64,000 nucleotides of DNA from an uncultured Oscillospiraceae bacterium (lineage in GTDB: Bacteria > Bacillota > Clostridia > Oscillospirales > Oscillospiraceae). The position numbers were made by a program, and so were the translations under genes. Location: NCBI GenBank assembly GCA_910588045.1, contig CAJUPS010000004.1, forward strand, positions 36,311 to 100,310, written 5' to 3'. Below, piece by piece: positions 24,902 to 33,805 of the stretch (position 1 is its first letter; each line of letters opens with the position of its first letter). Under the pieces are notes generated by a model. It was not told the DNA's origin, ran no database searches, and saw only the letters and a program-made list of their open reading frames with translations.

Positions 24902-25963
24902 ATGAAAAATTATCATGTTGGAATTTTAGGCTGCGGGCAGATCGCGCAGATCATGCATCTCCCGTATCTCCACGATATGCCGGGCTGGACCGTGCACTCC
25001 CTCTGTGATATTTCCGCAGAGGTTGTGCAAAAAGTGGCGCAAAAATACCATGTCCCTGAGGCGAACTGCTATACGGACTATGACCGGTTCCTGGAGGACC
25101 AGGCGTTGGACGTGGTGCTGATTTGCTCAAAAGACCACTGTGAACCGGCGGTCAAGGCGGCAAAGGCGGGCAAGCATATCTTCGTGGAAAAACCGTTTGG
25201 CTTCAACCTGGCCCAGGCAGAGCAGATGGCCGAAGCGGCCGATGGGGCGGGCGTCAAAATGATGGTTGGCTATATGAAGCGCTACGATCCGGGCTTTGAG
25301 GAGTGCCTGCGCCGCATCCAGGGAAAGGAAATCAGCCTGGCGCGGTTCCACGATTTCGGCGGCTCGTTTGCCCACACAAGGACGGTCTACGATGTCCTAA
25401 GCGGGTCAGATGTTGCGCCGGAGGTGTTTCAGTCCGGAAAACAGGCTATCGATCAGGCCATGCTCCGGCAGCTCGGGGAGGGCAGGGAGCGGCTTTTTCC
25501 GGCGTACAGACTCCTCCTTGGCGTTTTCTGCCACGACAGTATTTTGCTGCGGCATATGTTTGGGGAGGACCTGGAGGTACTGTTTGCAGATGCCTGCGGA
25601 GGGTTCACCACAGCGGTCCTCCGGGCGGGTAATACGCGGATCGTGCTGGAGAGCGGCCTTGTCATGACACGGGCCATCTGGGATGAGCACATCGAAATAT
25701 ATGCCCCGGAGGAAAATCTGCGTCTGGATTTCCCCTGGCCCTACCAGAAAAATGCGCCGGCCAGGCTGACGGTTAGCGACAGCGTTCCGAACACCGGCAT
25801 AACCCGCGAAAGCGTTATCACCGCCTCCCTGGAGGAAGCCTACCGGAGGGAGTGGGCGCATTTCCATAGCTGCATTTCAGAGGACAAAGAGCCCCTTACA
25901 AGCGGGCGGGATGCCGTAAATGATATTCGGCTGATGAGCCGGATAATGGATGCGGTGCGGTAG
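24902..25963 (+). CDS. Gfo/Idh/MocA-family oxidoreductase
   Basis: 353-residue NAD(P)-dependent sugar oxidoreductase. The N-terminal Rossmann fold begins GILGCGQIAQIMHLP and carries the family motif EKPFGF near residue 96. The C-terminal beta-sheet substrate domain follows, with the conserved MVGYMKRYDPGF. The start lies 15 bases after the dehydrogenase stop. Members of this family oxidise sugars, inositols or the 3-hydroxyl of glycosides. Together with the TIM-barrel protein at 30270 it resembles pairs that cleave glycosides by a keto intermediate, which is only a hypothesis here. Confidence 0.9.
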   Translation: MKNYHVGILGCGQIAQIMHLPYLHDMPGWTVHSLCDISAEVVQKVAQKYHVPEANCYTDYDRFLEDQALDVVLICSKDHCEPAVKAAKAGKHIFVEKPFGFNLAQAEQMAEAADGAGVKMMVGYMKRYDPGFEECLRRIQGKEISLARFHDFGGSFAHTRTVYDVLSGSDVAPEVFQSGKQAIDQAMLRQLGEGRERLFPAYRLLLGVFCHDSILLRHMFGEDLEVLFADACGGFTTAVLRAGNTRIVLESGLVMTRAIWDEHIEIYAPEENLRLDFPWPYQKNAPARLTVSDSVPNTGITRESVITASLEEAYRREWAHFHSCISEDKEPLTSGRDAVNDIRLMSRIMDAVR

Positions 25964-25974
25964 GGAGCGGGCCT

Positions 25975-26961
25975 ATGAGTCAAACAATGGCGATCTTCAT
26001 GGTTCTAACCGCCGCCTTCCTGTGGGGATCCTGGATGCAGGCCACAAAATATACGGGGGACTTTCCTCTGCCGGCCTTTTTGCTCTGGCTGTACGGGTTC
26101 TCCCTGGTCCTGGTGTGGGGATTCATCTTTCTGATCGAGGGCTTCGACATTGGCTGGATCTTTGACGAGATTGGCGCCGACCCGTGGCGGGCATGGTTCG
26201 TGATGATATGCGGTGCGGGAATGGCCCTGGGGATTCAGCTTCAGATGACGGTCATAGGCCGGGTTGGGCTGGTCCTGTCCAACTCTGTCAACGCAACCTT
26301 TGGTATCCTTTTAGGGACACTCCTGTCTGCTGTATTGGGAAAGCTCCCGGAGGGGGTCTCCTATGGCAAGGTGTTTCTGACCGCGCTGCTCCTCATCTGC
26401 GCGACAACCATCTGCCAGTATTCCGGGAAGCTGCGGGATCAGGACCTGGAGCGCAAGTCTGTACGGCCGGCCTCGACGCAGGACACCAAATCCGCCCTGC
26501 TGATGATTCTGTCGGCAGCACTGAATACGATGTATGCGCTGGGCCTCTCTCTGGGCGTAAAGACCTCCGTCAGCACCGGCGGGTTCAGTCAATGGCCCTG
26601 CATCGGCCTTCTGGCGACGGGCTCCTTCTTGGGAACGCTGGCCTTTTCTGGGGTACAGCTGACGAGACATCGCCAGTGGAATACCATGTTCAACCGGAAG
26701 TATCAGAGGGCCTATGCGCTGGCATGTCTTTCCGGGGCCTGCCATTATGGCGGAAATCTCATCCACACCGTTTCCTCCGCCGTAATCAGTGTATCCATCT
26801 CCTGGCTTCTCGGGCGAACGGGCAGTATGTGGACATATCTATGGGGAATTTACCACAAGGAGTACAAGGGTGCATCAAAAAAGACCTATGCGGTTTTGTT
26901 CACCGGCATTCTGATCTATGTATTGGGCATTATTCTTTTGGCGTATAGCCTGTATGGTTGA
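25975..26961 (+). CDS. GRP/RhaT-like sugar permease (DMT superfamily)
   Basis: 328-residue integral membrane protein with about ten hydrophobic segments and no soluble domain. The N-terminus (FLWGSWMQATKYTG) and the pattern of helices fit the glucose/ribose porter and rhamnose transporter branches of the drug/metabolite transporter superfamily. It lies 11 bases after the Gfo/Idh gene within the ribose-type cluster, so it may import the free sugar while the ABC system imports a larger compound. The family placement is by overall pattern, not by a decisive motif. Confidence 0.75.
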   Translation: MSQTMAIFMVLTAAFLWGSWMQATKYTGDFPLPAFLLWLYGFSLVLVWGFIFLIEGFDIGWIFDEIGADPWRAWFVMICGAGMALGIQLQMTVIGRVGLVLSNSVNATFGILLGTLLSAVLGKLPEGVSYGKVFLTALLLICATTICQYSGKLRDQDLERKSVRPASTQDTKSALLMILSAALNTMYALGLSLGVKTSVSTGGFSQWPCIGLLATGSFLGTLAFSGVQLTRHRQWNTMFNRKYQRAYALACLSGACHYGGNLIHTVSSAVISVSISWLLGRTGSMWTYLWGIYHKEYKGASKKTYAVLFTGILIYVLGIILLAYSLYG

Positions 26962-27017
26962 TAGAAGTGCGGCGGATGCCGCTCAGAAAACATGTAACAC
27001 CGAAAAGGAGGCATAAA

Positions 27018-28400
27018 ATGAAAAAGATATTAGGAACTCTGTTTGTCGTGTTCATGCTCGCTATGATGGTAGGCTGCTCGTCTGGTACGAGCGAACCGGA
27101 TGCGCCCTCGGAGCCCTCCAACGGCTCGCAGACGGAGCTTGCATCCGGAGGAAAACTGGTTGTTCTGGGTAACGCCCGTATGTACGACGGGGAGGACGAG
27201 GCCTGGGCGGAATTGGTTGCCGCCTTCCGGGAAGAGACCGGGATCGAGGTCGAACTGCGCTTCACCGGCAAGTGGAACGAGGTGCCGCAGAATCTATCCG
27301 CGGCGATACAGGCGGGCGAGCAGGTGGATTTCGTTACCGTGGGAGCAGGACTGATCCGCTCGACCTGCGCTCCGGCGGGGGTGCTGCTGGATATTTCCAC
27401 GCTGGTGAGCGATGAGGTCCGCAGCCGCTATACGGAGGGGATGCTGGATGCGTACACCATTGGGGACAAGCTCTGGGGAATCCCCTTCGGCAACTCCTCC
27501 GCAGGCTTCATCTATTATAATGCCGATATGTTCAAGGAACTGGGGATTGCTCCCCCGACGACCTACAGCGAGCTGGTCGAGGCGGCAAATAAGCTGACTG
27601 CGGCGGGCAAGATCCCCTTGATCTTCCGGGGCAAGGAGGCCAGCTATTGGCCCAACTGGTTCTTCTCCACCTATGCGCAGACCACCGGCAATGATTCCAT
27701 CGCCCAGACGGAAGCCTGGCTCATGGGCGATAAGAGCATCGTAGGCGATCAAGCGGTGATTGATGCCCTGAACGCAATAAAAAGGTTTTATGATGACAAA
27801 ATTCTCACCCAGGAGAGCCTGGATACCGATGGCGATGGCATGAAGGCCACCTTCATGCAGGGGCTGGCGGGCATGATGCACACCCACAATTTCCAGCTGA
27901 TGCCCAGTGCGGTGGACTTTGAATTGGGGATCCTGGAATTTCCGCTCATTACGGATGACAGCTCCGTATATAACCAGCCCGCAGGCGGCGCGGGGACCGG
28001 TCTGGCGGTTTGCTCCTATATCCAGAGGGACAACGTGGAGAACGCGAAGAAATTCATCGAGTTCTTTACGCGGCCAGAGTGGGCCAACCGGATCTGCGGC
28101 TGCTACAAGCCCACGGTCAAGGTTCTGGACGGTGTGGACATCCTGGAAGCGGACATCGTTACACAGCTGAACCGCGATCTGGTCCCTCATACGATCACGT
28201 ATTTGGACTGGATCTGGCCAGCGGAGGTCCTGAACGCCTTCCAGTCCGCGGTCCCTGCGGTTGTGACTGGCGCAACCACAGCGGAGGCAGCGGCACAGGA
28301 AATCCAGGATGCCTATGACACGCTGGTCCGCGAGCAGGAGTATCGATATGACTGGTGGAACGGCTGGTCCGAGGAGAATTGGACCAAGGTGACACCGTAA
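27018..28400 (+). CDS. ABC sugar-binding lipoprotein (CUT1 type)
   Basis: 460-residue extracellular solute-binding protein of the family 1 (COG1653) type. The signal peptide ends in a lipobox with Cys20 (MVGC), followed by a Ser/Pro/Glu-rich linker, so it is anchored to the outer face of the membrane. The ligand domain starts at KLVVLGNARMYDG. The ATG at 27018 follows AAGGAGG. It precedes two permease genes but no ATPase gene. A strong hairpin directly downstream fits higher expression of the binding protein than the permeases. By context the ligand is a riboside or related glycoside. Confidence 0.92.
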   Translation: MKKILGTLFVVFMLAMMVGCSSGTSEPDAPSEPSNGSQTELASGGKLVVLGNARMYDGEDEAWAELVAAFREETGIEVELRFTGKWNEVPQNLSAAIQAGEQVDFVTVGAGLIRSTCAPAGVLLDISTLVSDEVRSRYTEGMLDAYTIGDKLWGIPFGNSSAGFIYYNADMFKELGIAPPTTYSELVEAANKLTAAGKIPLIFRGKEASYWPNWFFSTYAQTTGNDSIAQTEAWLMGDKSIVGDQAVIDALNAIKRFYDDKILTQESLDTDGDGMKATFMQGLAGMMHTHNFQLMPSAVDFELGILEFPLITDDSSVYNQPAGGAGTGLAVCSYIQRDNVENAKKFIEFFTRPEWANRICGCYKPTVKVLDGVDILEADIVTQLNRDLVPHTITYLDWIWPAEVLNAFQSAVPAVVTGATTAEAAAQEIQDAYDTLVREQEYRYDWWNGWSEENWTKVTP

Positions 28401-28406
28401 CACAAA

Positions 28407-28445
28407 GCAGCGCCAGGCTTTTGAGTTCCTGAGGCCTGGCGCTGC
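28407..28445 (+). terminator. Intercistronic hairpin after the binding-protein gene
   Basis: A perfect 12-base stem (GCAGCGCCAGGC, 28407-28418, with 28434-28445) lies seven bases after the binding-protein stop and 39 before the permease start. There is no T-run, so it probably protects the upstream message or attenuates read-through rather than ending the transcript. Confidence 0.65.
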
Positions 28446-28484
28446 GCCGTGCAAGACATCATTGTGCTGGATTGGAGGAAAGGA

Positions 28485-29387
28485 ATGGAGCGTCTGCGTA
28501 AACTGCACTCCAGAATACAGGAGCGGTACTTCGGCTATATCATGTGTCTGCCCGCGATCATTCTGTTTACCGTGTTTGTCATTTATCCCTTTATCAAGGG
28601 CTTCTATATCAGCCTGCACCGGTGGGACGGACTGGGTGAAATGAGTTGGGTGGGCTTCAAAAACTATCTGTTTGCCGTAACGGATAAAACGTTCTGGCAG
28701 ACCATGGGGAACACGTTCCTATACGCCCTGATTACCCCGGTGCTGAAAAACATTCTAGGGTTTGCACTGGCAATGCTCTTTGTCCAGAAAATCAAAGGAA
28801 TGAATCTTTTCCGCACCTGCACCTATATTCCCTACACGTTTTCCTATGTCGTGGTGGGCGTGCTGTGGTGCTGGATCTATAACCCCACCTTTGGCCTGCT
28901 CAATGCCTTTTTGCGGGCCGTCGGACTGGAAAGCTGGATTCACGGCTGGTTAAGCGATGCGACCATCGCCCTGTATTCCGTGATCCTGGTCGATGTGTGG
29001 AAATGTATGGGCTTTCACGCGGTGCTTTTCATGGCCGGACTCCAGGGAATCCCCCAGGAGCTGTATGAGGCCGCATCCATTGACGGCGCCAGCAAGTTCC
29101 AGCAGTTCCGCTATATCACGATCCCCCAGTTGAACAGTACGCTGGTGACCAGTATGCTTCTGGCAATCACGGGCGCGTTTGTCAACAACTATGACGTCGT
29201 CAATGTGATGACGGGAGGCGGCCCCTATCACTCCACGGAGGTGGGCCTCACTTATATCATGAATACCGCCTTCCAACTCAACAATATGGGTAAGGCCAAT
29301 GCCATGAGTATGATTCTGGTACTCTTTGTCTCGATATTTGGCTTTATGCAGCTCAAGACCATGACGCGGGAAGAAAACTACGAATAA
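28485..29387 (+). CDS. CUT1 ABC sugar permease, MalF/UgpA type
   Basis: 300-residue membrane permease with six hydrophobic segments. The EAA loop that docks on the ATPase is intact: ELYEAASIDGASKFQQF followed by ITIPQL. The start chosen is the ATG at 28485 just after GGAGGAAAGG; an earlier GTG at 28449 lies inside the hairpin end. The next permease gene begins 12 bases after the stop. No ATPase gene accompanies the pair. Confidence 0.92.
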   Translation: MERLRKLHSRIQERYFGYIMCLPAIILFTVFVIYPFIKGFYISLHRWDGLGEMSWVGFKNYLFAVTDKTFWQTMGNTFLYALITPVLKNILGFALAMLFVQKIKGMNLFRTCTYIPYTFSYVVVGVLWCWIYNPTFGLLNAFLRAVGLESWIHGWLSDATIALYSVILVDVWKCMGFHAVLFMAGLQGIPQELYEAASIDGASKFQQFRYITIPQLNSTLVTSMLLAITGAFVNNYDVVNVMTGGGPYHSTEVGLTYIMNTAFQLNNMGKANAMSMILVLFVSIFGFMQLKTMTREENYE

Positions 29388-29399
29388 GGAGGGCTTGAT

Positions 29400-30251
29400 A
29401 TGCAGGATCTGCGGACAAAGTCCAGGATCAGGAAATGGATCGGTACGGGGCTGATTTACCTGCTGATGGCGATCTTCCTGGTAATCACAGTGTATCCGAT
29501 TATCTGGATGCTGGCAGGCGCGCTGAAGGGGGAGAACGAGTTCTACAGCAACATCTGGGGACTCCCCTCCTCGCCGCAGTGGGGGAACTACGTGGCCGCC
29601 TGGAAAAAGGCGGGCATGGGCACGAAATACCTCAACAGTATTTTGACAACGGCAGGAACCCTCTGCCTGTTGATTCCGGTAAACTGCTGCGCCGCATACG
29701 CGCTGGCGAGGGTGAACTTCAAGGGCAAACGGTCGATCTTGAATTATCTCCTCCTGGGAATCATGATGCCTGCGGGCGTTCTGGCTATGCCGGTGTTTAC
29801 GGTTGTCAATGAGCTGGGACTGATCAACACACGAATCGGATTGACTCTGGTGTATGCCGCGCAGGCAATCGCGTTTGGCATGTATATTATGCGGGGGTTC
29901 TTTATCTCCCTCCCCAAGTCCCTGGAAGAGGCGGCGATGATTGATGGCTGCACACGGTTCCAGAGCTTTACCCACGTGATTTTGCCCCTGGCCGTGCCGG
30001 GACTGGTGACGCAGGTGATTTTTTCTGGTCTGAGCGTCTGGAACGAGTATATCCGCGCCAGCCTGATTATCCGCACGCCGGACCTTCAGACACTTCCGCT
30101 GGGAATGGTCGCCTTTTCCACCCTGGAAAACAACAACTATCCACAAATGTTTGCCGCGCTCTCAATGGCCACTCTGCCGATGGTGCTGGTTTACCTCCTG
30201 TGCCAGAAGGCGTTCCAAAAGGGCATAACGGCCGGTGCGGTCAAAGGATGA
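29400..30251 (+). CDS. CUT1 ABC sugar permease, MalG/UgpE type
   Basis: 283-residue second permease of the importer. Six hydrophobic segments are visible, starting with IYLLMAIFLVITVYPIIWML; the EAA loop is SLEEAAMIDGCTRFQSF with ILPLAVPG. The protein ends in the typical GAVKG motif. The ATG follows AAGGAGGG. It forms a heterodimer with the product of 28485 and must use an ATPase encoded elsewhere. Confidence 0.92.
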   Translation: MQDLRTKSRIRKWIGTGLIYLLMAIFLVITVYPIIWMLAGALKGENEFYSNIWGLPSSPQWGNYVAAWKKAGMGTKYLNSILTTAGTLCLLIPVNCCAAYALARVNFKGKRSILNYLLLGIMMPAGVLAMPVFTVVNELGLINTRIGLTLVYAAQAIAFGMYIMRGFFISLPKSLEEAAMIDGCTRFQSFTHVILPLAVPGLVTQVIFSGLSVWNEYIRASLIIRTPDLQTLPLGMVAFSTLENNNYPQMFAALSMATLPMVLVYLLCQKAFQKGITAGAVKG

Positions 30252-30269
30252 GAAAGAAAGGAGCACAAT

Positions 30270-31106
30270 ATGGACATAGCCTATACCGTATGGACCTGGC
30301 ATCTGGACCCCTTCAACAATTTTCAGAGATCCGAGGACCCCGCCCAGCAGAGGGTGGAATTTGAAAAGGGGCTCCGTGAGATCCAGTATTTGGGATATAC
30401 CGCCGTAGAGGATATGAATATGATCGTATCCGCATTCGGGGACTGTCCCGATGCGTTGGCAGCACTGCTGGCCAAGTACAACATGAAATTTTCGGCCATT
30501 TACCATTACCTGAAGACAGACTTTGACTATGATTTGGCGCTGCTGAAGAAGTGCATTGCCTTGGCAGGCGCAATCGGCTGCACCCGGATCATTCTTCAGC
30601 CGCCCAAGATCAAGGCGGAGGGCAATTCTGAGGCCGATGTGTTGGATACGGCCCATAAGGCGAATATCATGGCCGAGCTGACCCATACGGCGGGAATTGA
30701 CCTGTGCGTACACCCCCATTTTAACGATACGGTCTTGTACCGCAATGAGATTGATCTCTTCGCAGCGAATACGGACCCGGAGAAGGTGAAATTTTGCTTC
30801 GACACGGCCCACTCCGTCATTGCCGACATAGATCCGGTGGATCTTCTGGGGGCCTACCGGGGACGGATCTCCTACATCCATTTCAAAGATGTCGATCCGA
30901 ACCCCGTTCTTCTTCCCGGTCAACGTGCAATGGACCGCTTCCGCGCACTGGGACAGGGCTTCGTTGACTTCAAGGGGATCTATCGCAAGCTGCGGGAGAT
31001 CGGATACGATGGAACTATCTGCGTCGAGCTGGACTACCCCATGATCGCCAACTACCAGTCCGCCCAGTATTCCCGTGAGTATTTGCGGAGCGTGGTGGGG
31101 ATCTGA
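30270..31106 (+). CDS. TIM-barrel sugar isomerase/epimerase-like protein
   Basis: 278-residue member of the xylose-isomerase-like TIM-barrel superfamily (IolE/IolI/AP-endonuclease-2 type). Likely metal ligands occur in order: Glu in AVEDMN, His in CVHPHFND, Asp/His in CFDTAHS and Glu in VELDYP. The ATG follows AAAGGAGC. It is joined to the nucleoside hydrolase gene by a one-base TGATG overlap, so the two products are made together. Family members isomerise or epimerise sugars, or eliminate from 3-keto glycosides. The reaction here is unknown. Confidence 0.85.
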   Translation: MDIAYTVWTWHLDPFNNFQRSEDPAQQRVEFEKGLREIQYLGYTAVEDMNMIVSAFGDCPDALAALLAKYNMKFSAIYHYLKTDFDYDLALLKKCIALAGAIGCTRIILQPPKIKAEGNSEADVLDTAHKANIMAELTHTAGIDLCVHPHFNDTVLYRNEIDLFAANTDPEKVKFCFDTAHSVIADIDPVDLLGAYRGRISYIHFKDVDPNPVLLPGQRAMDRFRALGQGFVDFKGIYRKLREIGYDGTICVELDYPMIANYQSAQYSREYLRSVVGI

Positions 31107-32011
31107 TGACAGCAACACGGATTTTTATTGATACGGACATCGGGGACGATGTTGACGATGCCCTGGCAATCGCGCTGGCAGTTCTGTCCCCCGAGCTTAC
31201 ATTGACGGGCGTTTCCACAACTTATGGGAACGTATCTGCCCGGCAGCAGCTGGCGGTGCAGCTCTTGCAGCAGCTGGGGGCAAAAGTCCCCGTGGCGGCG
31301 GGCATTGGACAGTCCCTGCGATTCCAAGCCGACACCTTTGCCTTGCCACACCAATGCCGGGTGATTGGGGAGCCGCCTCCCGGCGCTGAGGGCAGGCACG
31401 GTGTGGAGCTGCTGATTGAAACCCTTCGCCAGGATCTGGAAACGGTAATCGTCGCCCTGGGGCCGCTGACCAACATCGCGGCTGCGGTATTGCTGGCCCC
31501 GGACGTTATGAGGCGGGCGAACATTGTTCTGATGGGCGGTGCGTTTCGTGCGGCCTATCCGGAGTACAACATCCTCTGTGACCCGGAAGCGGCAAACATT
31601 GTTCTTCAGTCCGGGGCAGCAATCCGGATGATTGGTCTGGATGTCACCGTACCATGCGTCCTGTCGAAAGAGGAGGAATCGCTAATTGCATCGTTTCATA
31701 GTGGCTATCGCGGGTTTCTGGCCTCTTTAAGTGCGATATGGCTGGAGACGAGCAAATCGAAAAAGATTACCCTCCATGATCCTCTAACGGTGGCAAGCCT
31801 GATTGACCCGTCCCTTCTGAAGCTGGAGGCCGCACCGGTCCGTATAGAGTTGGACAGCGGGCCGCTGCGGGGACTGACGGTCGATTTGCGCCACCCGTTT
31901 CGCCAGAGAACGCCGGTCCCTCCGGCAAACGCAGAGATTGCGGTTTCCGTGGATGCGATGCGCACCTGCCGCCTTGTGATGGATCGAATCTTTGGGAAGG
32001 GCTCCCTGTGA
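31106..32011 (+). CDS. Nucleoside hydrolase (IunH family)
   Basis: 301-residue inosine/uridine-preferring nucleoside hydrolase type enzyme, cleaving N-ribosides to base and ribose. The calcium-binding N-terminal cluster is DTDIGDDVDDALA at residues 9-21. Further family motifs are ALGPLTNIA, LMGGAF and the late HDPLTVA with catalytic His. No signal peptide. It is the last gene of the cluster and supplies ribose that the ribokinase and pyranase upstream can use. Members of this family also accept unusual ribosides. Confidence 0.92.
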   Translation: MTATRIFIDTDIGDDVDDALAIALAVLSPELTLTGVSTTYGNVSARQQLAVQLLQQLGAKVPVAAGIGQSLRFQADTFALPHQCRVIGEPPPGAEGRHGVELLIETLRQDLETVIVALGPLTNIAAAVLLAPDVMRRANIVLMGGAFRAAYPEYNILCDPEAANIVLQSGAAIRMIGLDVTVPCVLSKEEESLIASFHSGYRGFLASLSAIWLETSKSKKITLHDPLTVASLIDPSLLKLEAAPVRIELDSGPLRGLTVDLRHPFRQRTPVPPANAEIAVSVDAMRTCRLVMDRIFGKGSL

Positions 32012-32085
32012 CGCGTTTCACGCGCAGACCGCGGCAATCGCGATGGGATCCGCTGCGAAAACTGGATGCGCCTTGCGCGCACCTC

Positions 32086-32442
32086 TTACAGGTCGGTCAA
32101 TTCCTTCAGCAGCAGCTCCCGATACCGGGCCACCTCCTGGGACGGCTTTTTCTTCTCCTGGAACATAAACACCATGATAAAGTGCAAGTCCCCGAGGGGG
32201 ATGTTCCGGAAGCGGAAGCGTCGGTTGATGGGTTCCGGCAGCTTGCAGCCGATGGAGAACATCGTTCCGTCGGCTACCAGCTTGCTCTTGCTGTCCCTGT
32301 CGCTGACCAGCACCACCCGGTCCTGGCTGCTGGCCATTATTTGCTGCGTGGTCAGCGTGGGATGGATCATGACCATCTTCCCCGTGCTCTGATGCTGGAA
32401 ATTGCTTTTCGGCAAGCGCAGGGGAGGCTCTGCAACCGCCAT
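32086..32442 (-). CDS. Short hypothetical protein, possibly a regulator remnant
   Basis: 118-residue frame starting at an ATG after GAAGGGTGG; the open frame extends further upstream but through the hairpin at 32484-32527. It has PTLTTQQIMASSQDRVVLVSD in the middle and a charged helical end (EVARYRELLLKELTDL). The pattern loosely recalls the C-terminal part of a LysR-type effector domain, which would make it a remnant, but I cannot confirm this. It is convergent with the nucleoside hydrolase gene and downstream of the AraC gene at 32570. Confidence 0.4.
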   Translation of the reverse strand: MAVAEPPLRLPKSNFQHQSTGKMVMIHPTLTTQQIMASSQDRVVLVSDRDSKSKLVADGTMFSIGCKLPEPINRRFRFRNIPLGDLHFIMVFMFQEKKKPSQEVARYRELLLKELTDL

Positions 32443-32483
32443 GATGAGCCACCCTTCCCCAACAAGTAATTTGAAAGTAAGGA

Positions 32484-32527
32484 AAAAGCGCACGCGTGTG
32501 TTCTGAGGAATATACGCGTGCGCTTTT
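32484..32527. terminator. Bidirectional terminator
   Basis: A perfect 14-base inverted repeat (AAAAGCGCACGCGT, 32484-32497, with 32514-32527) has A-runs on one side and T-runs on the other. It lies 43 bases past the end of the minus-strand AraC gene, so it should end that message, and could also stop plus-strand read-through from the riboside cluster. Confidence 0.8.
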
Positions 32528-32569
32528 GCTCGATTCAAACGGACTGCGCCCTTGCCGAAAAAAGCAGGT

Positions 32570-33523
32570 CTACAACCTGGCGGCAGGTGCAGGCAAGCTG
32601 ATCAGGTCCTGCTCAGAGGCGGGCTTTTGCTGAAAACGCCGCCGAAATTCCGTCGGCGGGATACCAATAATCTGTGAGAATACCCGGGAAAAGTAGTTGG
32701 GATCGTTGAATCCGGTACGCGATGCGATTTCGGCAATGCTTGCGGAGGATAGGATCAGGTCGTTCTTTGCAAGCTCCACGCGAATCTTGTTAATGTAAAC
32801 ATTGATATTGACCCCGGTCCGCCGCCGAAAGATTCTGCTGATGTAGGATTCGCTGCAATGACAAAAACAAGCGAGCGCTGTGACCGAAATGTGGTCAGCA
32901 ATGTTCTGGCGTATATATTCGATGGCGTGGGTCAGAATCGTGTCCTCACTGGAGCTGACAAACCGGCGGGGGACGGAGGCGCTGTGTGTCTGGCGCAGGA
33001 TCTCGTAGGTTTGTCCCAGATATTCTGCTAGCATTTCCAGCCCGATCAGCATACCCTCCGGTTCAATGGTGGAGGTATGGATGCTGCTGTGGTAGAGCGT
33101 AAGGGCTGTGTCCGGGTCCAACGGCTCTCCCCGGCAGCAGGCGCGGACAATCCTAGCCTGAGAACGCTTTTCGTTGAGCTGAAAGAAACCGGCATTGATA
33201 GACCCGATTAGCGTCTGTCCGCTGCGGATGGGGATGACATATTCGCCCAGCCCAGCATGGCATACGCCGAAGTAGGAGCCCTGGGTCCGTTCGCACTTGT
33301 TATACATTCTTCGGATCATAGACAGGCAGGCACGGTAGTGGTCCTGGGTGGACTTCATGTACATGCAAAAGGAGTTGGTATGGGCGAGAAACGGCCGAAG
33401 GGCCTCGTCCAGCGCCTTATTGATGGGAATGAAGCCGCAGAAATCTTTGATACAGATTTGCACGTTATAGCGGGAGCTGAGATACAAAAGATAGTTTTTG
33501 ATGTTTTCATAGGAACCAGGCAT
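32570..33523 (-). CDS. PocR-domain AraC-family regulator
   Basis: 317-residue regulator. The N-terminal half is a PocR-type sensory domain with the cysteine-bearing segments MYNKCERTQGSYFGVCHAG and EYVIPIRSGQTLIGSINAGFF. The C-terminal half has two helix-turn-helix motifs (VTALACFCHCSESYISRIFRR; IAEIASRTGFNDPNYFSRVF). The ATG follows AAGGAGG. It is divergent from the FAD-oxidoreductase/importer/giant-enzyme cluster and is its likely activator. PocR domains are thought to bind small polyol-like ligands; the effector here is unknown. Confidence 0.92.
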   Translation of the reverse strand: MPGSYENIKNYLLYLSSRYNVQICIKDFCGFIPINKALDEALRPFLAHTNSFCMYMKSTQDHYRACLSMIRRMYNKCERTQGSYFGVCHAGLGEYVIPIRSGQTLIGSINAGFFQLNEKRSQARIVRACCRGEPLDPDTALTLYHSSIHTSTIEPEGMLIGLEMLAEYLGQTYEILRQTHSASVPRRFVSSSEDTILTHAIEYIRQNIADHISVTALACFCHCSESYISRIFRRRTGVNINVYINKIRVELAKNDLILSSASIAEIASRTGFNDPNYFSRVFSQIIGIPPTEFRRRFQQKPASEQDLISLPAPAARL

Positions 33524-33571
33524 AACCCATCCTCCTTACTTGTCTATTCTTCCAGTTTTTATTTTATAGGC

Positions 33572-33610
33572 AGTCCAGGAAAAAGTCAATACTAATGCAG
33601 ATTAGTCCAG
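33572..33610. promoter_or_regulatory. Direct repeats in the divergent promoter region
   Basis: AGTCCAG occurs at 33572-33578 and 33604-33610, same orientation, 32 bases apart (about three helical turns), between the PocR/AraC gene and its presumed target. It is a possible AraC binding pair. The rest of 33524-33805 holds the promoter at 33630 and no gene. Confidence 0.35.
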
Positions 33611-33629
33611 ATAATGTGCTGGTTTTTTA

Positions 33630-33658
33630 TTGCAGACACGACACTTGTTTGTTATGAT
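33630..33658 (+). promoter_or_regulatory. Probable promoter of the FAD oxidoreductase cluster
   Basis: TTGCAG (33630-33635) and TATGAT (33653-33658) are separated by 17 bases on the plus strand, about 150 bases before the first gene. It lies just downstream of the AGTCCAG repeats, a layout suited to activation by the divergent AraC protein. Confidence 0.5.
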
Positions 33659-33805
33659 TAAGAAAATCCAACGGAAATACAGGAAAAAAAGACGATAGTC
33701 AGGCGGTCGCATTTGCAAAGTTTTTGTGGAATTGCTATATCCGGCGAACTATACCAGCAAAAAACGGGATAGGAAAAGTCCGGACATCCTCGAGCGAGAA
33801 AGCAG

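Noticed and set aside
30270..31106. Endonuclease IV (DNA repair) assignment for the TIM-barrel protein
   Set aside because: It shares the fold, but the context is sugar catabolism and the sequence is closer to the sugar isomerase branch.
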